Below are positions 55,829-64,000 of a stretch of 64,000 nucleotides of DNA, one piece after another. The stretch covers positions 11,293,199 through 11,357,198 of the forward strand of contig OZ036002.1 in NCBI GenBank assembly GCA_964035015.1, given 5' to 3'. Source of the stretch: Corallium rubrum. Its lineage: Eukaryota > Cnidaria > Anthozoa > Scleralcyonacea > Coralliidae. Positions within the stretch are counted from its first letter, which is position 1, and the number at the start of each line of letters is the position of its first letter. The translations under genes were made by a program, and so were the position numbers. The notes under the pieces were generated by a model, which saw only the letters and a program-made list of their open reading frames with translations, was not told the DNA's origin and made no database searches.

Positions 55829-57891
55829 CTTAAAAAAAGAAACATAAAATGGTCTGAAAATGCATCTATTACGAGAATTATGTTTTAAAACCACACCATT
55901 TAAAAAACTAAAACTCCGGTCAAAAAATACATCAGTAAAAAGCTTTAAATTGTCATGTCTAAAAATGTTGATGGTTTCACGATATCTGCTTTCGTTTTCG
56001 AGAAATAACGTTTTCATTTTCGTGTTTTTGTGCTTCTGAACGCCGCATTAACGATATATTTTGTCTGCTCGAAATTGGTGCTCAGTGGACATTTCTTTTC
56101 AATTCTGACGTCATTGAGCGCTAGAAACAAAAGAAAAGCACTCAGACTATGTGCACGCGACAACGTTACCGAGCGTTTTTAAATTTCTCGTTTTCAACTT
56201 CATCGTTTTGGCCTTCTGATTATAGACGGTACTTATATAGGAAACGCGTTTGTGTTATATGCAAATTTGCAACCACTTTTGACTCAACAGAAATTGGATC
56301 CTATGACTTATTTTATCCTTTCTTTTTTCAGTAATATTGGGTCTTAGCTTGTCGCACAATTCAATAAAATGCTTCCTGCTCATTCTATTGAAATAAAGCG
56401 GTTCTCGACCATTAGTTACTTGACAGACTATGTATTTGTTATTACTTGGGCTACTGTGGTGGTAGCCGAGTCTAGGTTTCGGCTCCGTTTGTTGTTGTTT
56501 TTGGGGTTTTTCGCCACACAAAATTGTATTATTGCATTATCCCGTCAGGCCTTGCGAAACTGTAAAGGCATGTTGCGTGCTCGATTTTTTCACGTTTTTT
56601 CGAGTTTTTTTGCCTTTGATCGAGTCGGGTTGAGGTGTTTTCCGACGGTATTCGTGAATTCATGAGTAGTTGATCAGTAATGTTGCTGACAAGGTTTGTC
56701 CATGAAGACAGAATAGATGAATTTATTACAGACATGAAAAAATGCCAAATGATGTGTTGACATCAGCACCTACTACTTAGCTAGTTTGACTTGAGGACTA
56801 GACATAGGCGTACCTGACCAGTTACGTTTGTTGTTGTTTATTTTTGTTGGGGGGTTGTGTTGGGTTTGTTGGGGTTTGTTTGTGTTTTTTTTTGGGGGGG
56901 GGGGGGGGGGGGCAATACGATGATCGACTGTCGATTATTAGATCGTATTCAACATACGATCATGAATATTTAACAGCAATATTACCCGAATTTACCCGAA
57001 ATTTCTTTCAAAAAGTGCCCGAAATTTTCATTTTTAAAATGGCTTTCTCCTTGTTTGAATAGCTTTACCTTTTGGAAGTGACCGAGTTATAGTTAATCAG
57101 TTAAAGCGGCTGACAATTGTCTTCATCATAAACATGCTTACAAATACTTTATAATGTTTACAACTGCACACGCCAGCGATCGCGGTAGATCTAGTACGTA
57201 AAATATGACGAGCTATTTCAAAACAGGTTGGCCCTGGCCTTGCTGCTTTATAGTCCGACAACTACAAAATGCAAGTATAATAACACGCACCGAATAGAGC
57301 AAATATCGGTAAGATATCAATATGTGAACTGTTCAGTGCATGTCTAGATATCGGTGTCGTGTGTCGTATTACATTTGGAAACGCGTGTTTCAATGTTTAA
57401 ATATTTTCTGTTTGTCCGAATTTAAATAAATTCTATATCAAAATGATCGCTTGATTCTGCCGAATCCGACACTATAGGTTTTGTCTACTAAATATATTAG
57501 ATCCGTTGTTTAATTTTCAAAAAACGGCCTTGTTTACATTTATATTACATTAGCTAACCTTCGGCGCTTCCTGCACCGCTGCAGTTCATATAAGACCATA
57601 GATTCTATTTGTGAAATTCTATGCAAATATGCAATGCATTGCCATTGCCACGTAGTCTTGCTAGAGTACGCACAGGCTACGCGAAGCTTTCAGAAATCAG
57701 TAGCCTGAGTGAACGCCTTGAGCTGGCGTCTTGTTAATGATGTTGTGTTAACAACCTTACCAAAGATACCAGTTAAAGACCAAGGTCTCAGAGAAGAAGA
57801 TTGTCATTTAAAATTTTAGCCGCCATCTTGAATTTTCAGCGTTTCAAGATTTTGATGTAGTTTTCACCTGTTCACACGAGAATAAACAAAT
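55829..57891. other. Unique region right of the tandem array
   Basis: It holds no confident gene. A minus-strand frame at 56,255-56,521 reads GREPLYFNRMSRKHFIELCD, weakly reminiscent of a Harbinger transposase N-terminus, but without the catalytic part. A T/G-rich tract and poly-G run lie at 56,830-56,912. No promoter could be placed for the minus-strand exon-repeat gene. Confidence 0.35.
56894..56912. repeat. Poly-G tract
   Basis: An uninterrupted G run preceded by a TTTGTTGGGGTTTG-like region; may form G-quadruplex structure. Confidence 0.8.
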
Positions 57892-58299
57892 GCTATGCGT
57901 ACATGTATCTGCGCCAAACCCACCACTGTGAGAATCACTTGTCAAGATCTTGTAAGATCTGTGTGATCATGGAAAATCTTGTAAGATCTTAAGAAAAATC
58001 TTATAAGATTTTTACACGTAGATCTTATAAGATTTTAGCGAGATCTTATAAAATAATTAAAGATCAGAGAAAGTACACGTTCAATTCTCTGGCCAAAATA
58101 ATTTTTTATCATGACTCACAAAAACTGTGGTAGATCACAGTCAAAAGTTTACTATAAGTCACGTTAAAAATACTTACCAGTTTTATCAGCAATATCCCCT
58201 GTCTCCGAAATGTTTTAGTGCAAATCTTTGTCGGAAATATAGAATTTAATGGCTAACTAAAGATATATCCCAATACGGCTGTTGAGCCGGACACCGCGG

Positions 58300-59770
58300 G
58301 TCTAAAGTATACCCCTGAATCGTCTGTAGGTTAGTGTGGCATTTTGGAAACTTATACCGTTAGATAGAGCGTTAATTCTGTACAACAAATGTAAATTCAA
58401 AAAAAAATCGTAGAATAGCAACGGACAAAAATCTATTTGAACTGAGATGAGCGCCAAATATCAAATGGCAAGTAGGTTTGTGCCATTCACGAAACTGTCT
58501 TCTACGAGTATTTAACGCTCTATCTAACTGTTACAGTTAGATAGAATGTTAAATACCCTACAACATATGTGAATTAGAAAAAATCGTATAGAATAGAACC
58601 CTGAAAAATCATAGTGTTTTAGTCAAAACCTTTGCCGGAAATATAGAATTTAACGGCTAACAGCCGTATTGGGATATATCTTCATTGCAGTTGAGCCGCC
58701 CGCGGATACCGCGTGTTTAAAGTATACCCCTGAATCGTCTGTAGGTTTGTGCCATTCACGAACATCAACGGTTATATAGAGCGTTAAATTCTGTACAACA
58801 TATGTGAATTAGAAAACATGGTATAGAATACCAACAGAGAAAAGGATATTTGAACTGACGTGAGCGCAAATATTAAATATATCAAATTGCATTATTACGC
58901 TATTTACTTGACATACGGTCAAACGCGGTCACATTTAAAGTAAATCCCTGAATCGTCTGTAGATTTGTGCCATTTGGGAAACTTGCACGGTTAGATAGGG
59001 CGTAAAATTCTGTACAACGTATGTGAATTAGAACAAATCGTATAGAATAGCAACGGAGAAAAATCTATTTGAACTGAGATGAGCGCAAATATCAAATTGC
59101 ATTAATATGCTATCACTTGGCGTACGGTCAGACGCAATCATTTTAAAGTATTCCCGAATCGTCTGTAAGTTTGTGCCATTCACGAAATTCGTACGCGTGT
59201 TAAAGTATACCTAATCGTCTGTAGGTTTGTGCCATTCACGAACATCAACGGTTATATAGAGCGTTAAATTCTGTACAACATATGTGAATTAGAAAACATG
59301 GTATAGAATACCAACAGAGAAAAGGATATTTGAACTGACGTGAGCGCAAATATTAAATATATCAAATTGCATTATTACGCTATTTACTTGACATACGGTC
59401 AAACGCGGTCACATTTAAAGTAAATCCCTGAATCGTCTGTAGATTTGTGCCATTTGGGAAACTTGCACGGTTAGATAGAGCGTAAAATTCTGTACAACGT
59501 ATGTGAATTAGAACAAATCGTATAGAATAGCAACGGAGAAAAATCTATTTGAACTGAGATGAGCGCAAATATCAAATTGCATTATTATGCTATCACTTGG
59601 CGTACGGTCAGACGCAATCATTTTAAAGTATTCCCGAATCGTCTGTAAGTTTGTGCCATTCACGAAATTCGTACAGTTAGATAGAACGTTAAATTATGTA
59701 CAAAATATGTGAATTTGAAAAAATCGTATAGAATAGAACCCTGAAAATCGTAGTATTTTAATCCAAAACT
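58300..59770. repeat. Core tandem repeats of element 2
   Basis: About eight units of 180-240 bp. Blocks 58,731-59,212 and 59,213-59,694 are almost identical (482-bp period), showing a very recent duplication of two units plus. A 24-bp palindrome (GTATTTAACGCTCTATCTAA... and its inverse) at 58,508-58,558 is unique to this copy. Confidence 0.8.
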
Positions 59771-59882
59771 CTGTCGCTTCGTGATATGGCGGACGAAATA
59801 TTTGTTACACCACAGCACACACTACAGGTCAGTTGTTCGTGCGTGCGTGTGTGTATGTATGTGGGTTAGCTTTTTTGGGTAA

Positions 59883-60291
59883 CAAGCACAAGCACAAGCA
59901 CAAGCACAAGCACAAGCACAAGCACAAGCACAAGCACAAGCACAAGCACAAACACAAACACAAACACAAACACAAACACAAACACAAACACAAACACAAA
60001 CACAAGCACAAGCACAAGCACAAGCACAAGCACAAGCACAAGCACAAGCACAAGCACAAGCACAAGCACAAGCACAAACACAAACACAAACACAAACACA
60101 AACACAAACACAAACACAAACACAAACACAAACACAAACACAAACACAAACACAAACACAAACACAAACACAAACACAAACACAAACACAAACACAAACA
60201 CAAACACAAACACAAACACAAACACAAACACAAACACAAACACAAACACAAACACAAACACAAACACAAACACAAACACAAACACAAACAC
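59883..60291. repeat. (CAAGCA)n/(CAAACA)n microsatellite
   Basis: About 68 hexanucleotides in blocks: CAAGCA (59,883-59,949), CAAACA (to about 60,004), CAAGCA (to about 60,077), then CAAACA. The long open frames here (KHKHKH and the like) are artefacts. Confidence 0.95.
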
Positions 60292-60320
60292 GATAGCAAT
60301 ATATCTGCTGCGCAGATACA

Positions 60321-61007
60321 AAAACAAAACAACACAGTTGAAAACAATAGTGAAAACGATTATCAGATATCGTTTCTAGTAATAAAAACGTCAACTGACA
60401 CCCCTTTCATCTGTTTTCGGGTGAACACGTCGTGAAAACGATGCTTTTTGAAACGCGTTTCAAATGAAAACTCTCGGAAACGACACTGTGTGCACATAGC
60501 CTCAATAACGCCAAAATTCAACGAACGCCCGCAGTGACCAACGTTGGTCCGTCAAAATGACGCCGTCAACAAGTAAAATATACGAATGCGAGAACGTTAT
60601 TTTTTGAGAACAAAATCAGATTTACTAGCTATACCTATGAGCATTATTCAGCATGTTAGTTATAGGCCTTTCATTTAAATATAATCTATTTTTTTATGGA
60701 AGTTCCCTACTGTATTAAAGTACATACAGACCGTCTACAGCCCTTTGGTTTCTGTATATATTGCATAAGGTCAAATAATTGATAAGTCTTCACAATTTTT
60801 AATTTGTCCAATTAGTTTCCAAAATATCTCACTTTCAGCATTAAAAAATCTTTATTTGAAATATCCTGCTAAAAAATTTCATGAACTACAAGGAGTCAGA
60901 TTCTTTATAAACAAACACATTGAGCTTGTCATCTCAACATTTATAACTGAATATGAGAGCTTTTTACATGATTGTAGTCAAAATGTGATTGGTTTTCTCC
61001 CTGCGAT
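60321..61007. other. Stretch without recognised feature
   Basis: AT-rich. I see no gene, repeat or splice-supported exon. Confidence 0.5.
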
Positions 61008-61022
61008 CAATCAATCATTATT

Positions 61023-61053
<31 letters not shown>

Positions 61054-61097
61054 CAATCAATCATTATCAATCAATCAATCATTATCAATCAATCATT

Positions 61098-61168
<71 letters not shown>

Positions 61169-61190
61169 CACCCATCCATCCATCAATCAA
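61008..61190. repeat. (AATC)n microsatellite
   Basis: Tetranucleotide array with a few ATTATC interruptions, ending in CCATCCATCC. Confidence 0.95.
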
Positions 61191-61742
61191 GATCTTTATA
61201 CTCTATCGCTCCTATAACAACGTCCAAGAATGAGCATACCCTCAGACGTCCAAACCCCAGTCAAACACGGGACTGACTTAACCGCATTTGACTCGAGGTT
61301 TTGACGTCTCTCCTTGATGAAAGGTTTAACTATTTTTAAAGATAGAAATAATTCCTATACTAATAATATCTTCAGAAATTGTCGAATTCCTTTCATTTAC
61401 CACATTTGTTATGCATGTAGCCCGCCAAAATTACGCCTGTAGCCCGCCAAAATTATGCATGTGCCCCGTCAAAATAACGCGTGGGCATGTTCATGCAACT
61501 CGCGTAAACAAAAATCTTCATTTAGTAAAAAAAATCGGCCAAACTGAGATTGAAACAATATACAGCATTCCTGAAACGGAAAAAACTTTCCGCAGATATT
61601 TTGCCCTGAACATGGCAAAAGTAAGATTTTAAAAACATGGCAGGCAGAAAAGAGTCTGAGTCCGAAGAACAGTTGTGATGTAAGATCGGACCGAAGTATT
61701 TTCGTTGTTTTACTTGGTTTTCGCCGTAATCAGTCGGTAGAA

Positions 61743-61975
61743 ATGCCCTCCCGGTGTGTTGTATTCGGATGTTATAACAAACCAAGATCCTGAGAAAGAC
61801 ACAAAAGCTGTGAAAAATACGACTTTGGGTGAATTTTGTTAACTGGAAACGCGCAAAATGAGAGCCATCCAGCACAAGTTGTCTGTTCTAAATATTTTAA
61901 GCCAGAAGATTTTGTTCGAAAAGTTGATATGCCTCCATTGCCTGGGCAAGAAAAGTTTGTAATCCCGTAGCTGAA
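61743..61975 (+). pseudogene. THAP zinc-finger remnant
   Basis: It starts ATG CCC TCC..., reading MPSRCVVFGCYNKPRS and then a stop. After several frame changes it reads VVCSKYFKPEDFVRK and MPPLPG. C-x4-C at the start and C-x2-(H)-F-KPEDF at the end are THAP landmarks, with the last zinc ligand His replaced by Tyr. It is too damaged to be a gene and may be a fragment of a THAP-type transposon or a host THAP gene. Confidence 0.5.
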
Positions 61976-62920
61976 AAGAAATAATATAGGAATAACTCCC
62001 TAGCCAAGCGTACTTGCCGGAGGTGATCGCGAAGATGATAACGGAAAACCAACTTTTCGAACGAAAGCTTCTGATATGAAATATTTAGACTATTTACAAC
62101 TTGTGCTGGAAGGCTCCCGGTTAATTTGTATCGTTTGACTTCGCTTTGTAGCCTTTGTTACTGTATTCACGTGTTGCTATAAAAATGAAAACTTGATACA
62201 GCTATATACGAGTAAAGACTGGCAACAGACGCTGTGCTTTTTGAGAATATACGCTAATTATATTGAGGCCTGAAGTAGTGAAAAGTTGAGTTTGGGCGAA
62301 TTTTGTTAAGAGGAATTGAAACGCGCAAACTGTGAAACTGCTTGAAGTATTTATTGTCTTCTGTGCGTTTTTTAAACTTTCAAAGAAGTCTGTTATACAC
62401 TGTATTTATCTTTTTCACTTGAGATTTTGACTGGTAAGCAGCCAAAGCTGCACTTGACTTTTTCATCTTTTAAAAGATTAATGAGAAGTATTTTTTCAAT
62501 ATTCGACAAGATAATCAAGTGCATAAATACAATATACACTTAATGTCTGGTTATGAGGGGAAAAAAAACTAAAGGTTTCCCAAGGGATCAGACAATGCGT
62601 TGAGAGTCGGCCAAAAATGGTCGAGAAATAAAAAAGTGTCGAGATTTCGGCAAAAACAAGTCGAGAATAAAAAACGTCTTGAGATGTTCATTTTTTAATC
62701 ATACTTTTTGAGCTGGTCGAGAATTGATTTCTGACTCGCTGACAGCATGGGGATATCAGATATTTTTTCAAAGGGGGAAATAACCAATCACTTTATACTT
62801 TCTATGGGTAGGTAGGATTGTACTAACTAGTGTATTCTGACGCCAAGCTAGCGAAGATGACGCAATTTCGGATAATAGGTGTAAACTCGCTTTTATATAC
62901 AGCAAGATAACGCTGTCGAT
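61976..62920. other. Stretch without recognised feature
   Basis: AT-rich. Short direct repeats (for example GGTCGAGAA near 62,620) but no gene seen. Confidence 0.45.
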
Positions 62921-64000
62921 TGTAGAGAACGGGTATACGTGAACGCCAGGGCGAGCCAACTTATATAAAAACAATGGTGATGCAGTCGTTCGGCAGTGAC
63001 ATGGCGTTCGGTGACTCGCGTTCCGCGCTAACTATAACCCAATAATGAATCGTCAGATTTTTCGTCAAGTTATACAAATGTCGACTGGTTTGCGTCTTAA
63101 ATTCGGACTGGACTTTGACAACTTTATCGTAAAGTAAGAAAACACTTCAACGACAACGACCACGACAGGGAAAATTAATTAAAAACGACTCATTGAAGCC
63201 TAATTCTTCTTCTACGACGAACCCTCGAGAGGTGGGGTGGGGGGACGCCGGGGGCGGGATTGTATAAACAATCTGATTCTTATGTCTATAATCTGCAGCA
63301 ACTGTATGGCGACATTAACTGGCCAACAATTGGCGCCGAAACGACTTGCAAAGAAATGAAATACTGTGGCTTTTAACACATGTCTGTCGCAAATTAATTA
63401 TCCTTATCCGAAACCCGCTGACATTTTCTAATATTAGCAATTTGAAGTACTGCACCTGGGTGAATTTCGAAAAAAAAAGACGTTTTGTGCTTGAAAGAGT
63501 AGACTGTGAGTATAGTTGACTTACGAGTTTAAGTCACCAAAACCTTTTCAGACTTACAAGCAGAACTATTCAGTCAAAACGTTTTCAATTGACAGTAATT
63601 TCTAGCTTCTTCAAATTAGAACCAGCTGGAACTCCTACGGTACCATGTAATCACTAGACATAAAACCCCGCCCCTGCCCCCCCCCCCCCCCCCCGGGTTC
63701 GCCGACGAGGAGGAATTGGGCTACATTTGGACGTCTTTAATTAATTTTCCCTGTCGTGGTAGTTGTCGCTGAAGTGTTTTCTTACTTTACAATAAAGTTG
63801 TCAAAGTTCAGTCCCAAAAAGAAATAACAGTTCAGAACGTACCAGTCGACATTTGTATAACCTGACGAAAGTCTGACGATTCATTATTGGGTTATAGTTA
63901 GCGCGGAACGCGAGTCACCGGTCACTGCCGAACGACTGCACCCCCATTGTTTTTATATGAGTCAGTTCGCAGTGGCGTTCACGTATACCCGTTCTCTACA
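62921..64000. repeat. Large inverted repeat, arms about 340 bp
   Basis: The arm from 62,921 (TGTAGAGAACGGGTATACGT) is repeated in inverse from 64,000 backwards, through about 63,262 and 63,661, with scattered differences. Poly-G/poly-C tracts sit at the inner ends. The roughly 400-bp centre is non-coding. The pair reaches the last base of the window, so the outer end is unknown. Probably a foldback or TIR transposon. Confidence 0.75.

Larger units (their letters stand above)
57892..60320. mobile_element. Helentron/HINE-like element 2
   Basis: Second copy of the family at 35,745-37,499. TIR TGTATCTGCGC (57,904-57,914) and GCGCAGATACA (60,310-60,320), the same AAGATCTT palindrome region, core repeats anchored by GAATCGTCTGTAGGTTTG, then a hexanucleotide microsatellite and the same 3' hairpin. 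It has more core repeats than copy 1 because of a 482-bp internal duplication. Confidence 0.7.

Noticed and set aside
59829..60435. Open frames of 150-200 codons (KHKHKH, CLCLCL, VFVFVF)
   Set aside because: They are translations of the CAAGCA/CAAACA microsatellite, open in several frames on both strands.
60856..61233. 125-codon plus-strand frame with NQSINQS repeats
   Set aside because: Produced by the (AATC)n microsatellite.
63330..63345. TGGCGCCGAAAC resembling a retroviral primer-binding site
   Set aside because: Only a short match, no LTR, no polypurine tract and no gag/pol nearby; it lies in the centre of an inverted repeat.

Overview
This is eukaryotic, metazoan DNA. It has spliced exons with GT/AG borders, is AT-rich, and is dense with eukaryotic transposons. 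The mix (coral- and anemone-like tyrosine recombinase, tRNA/5S chimeric SINE, THAP plus DDE_4 transposase, CR1/L2-like LINE, helentron-like repeats with a microsatellite tail) fits a cnidarian, probably an anthozoan. That is an inference from family resemblance, not a proven assignment.

Layout. About 2.3 to 55.8 kb is a tandem array of four diverged copies (U1-U4) of a 12-13 kb unit. U1 runs about 2.3-12.1 kb, U2 12.1-23.8 kb, U3 23.8-37.7 kb and U4 37.7-55.8 kb. U2 and U3 are almost identical over about 17-23.1 kb versus 29.5-35.7 kb (offset 12,576 bp). U1 and U4 are more diverged, and differ by insertions whose empty sites can be read in a sister unit. The flanks (1-2.3 kb and 55.8-64 kb) are unique or carry other repeats.

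The unit is not only junk. On the minus strand every unit keeps short open exons with good splice signals. All are phase 1 at both ends, and their lengths differ between units only by multiples of three. There are four exon types: A 55,778-55,828; D about 8.45, 23.03 and 35.6 kb; C about 4.4, 20.2, 32.8 and 44.4 kb; B about 12.6, 24.3, 24.9 and 38.3 kb. The simplest reading is one leftward-transcribed gene, extending beyond the window on the left, that grew by tandem exon duplication. It would encode a charged, probably coiled-coil repeat protein that I do not recognise.

Mobile elements inside the array: a CR1/L2-like LINE fragment (U1); a tyrosine-recombinase element with split direct repeats (U2, U3, and a solo remnant in U1); a 1.7 kb hAT derivative with two nested MITEs (U2-U4); an unusual reverse transcriptase ORF (U3); a tRNA/5S SINE (U2, U3); a foldback MITE; a 2.36 kb element with 9-bp target duplication (U1); a helentron-like repeat element (U3, and again at 57.9-60.3 kb); and a 4.6 kb ISL2EU-type transposon in U4 (48,817-53,416). 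The ISL2EU element carries THAP-DDE transposase, SWIM-domain and, unexpectedly, USP-like cysteine-protease reading frames.

Right flank: unique sequence, the second helentron-like element with a long hexanucleotide array, an AATC microsatellite, a dead THAP fragment, and a large inverted repeat that reaches the window edge. No rRNA gene, tRNA gene or CRISPR array was found.
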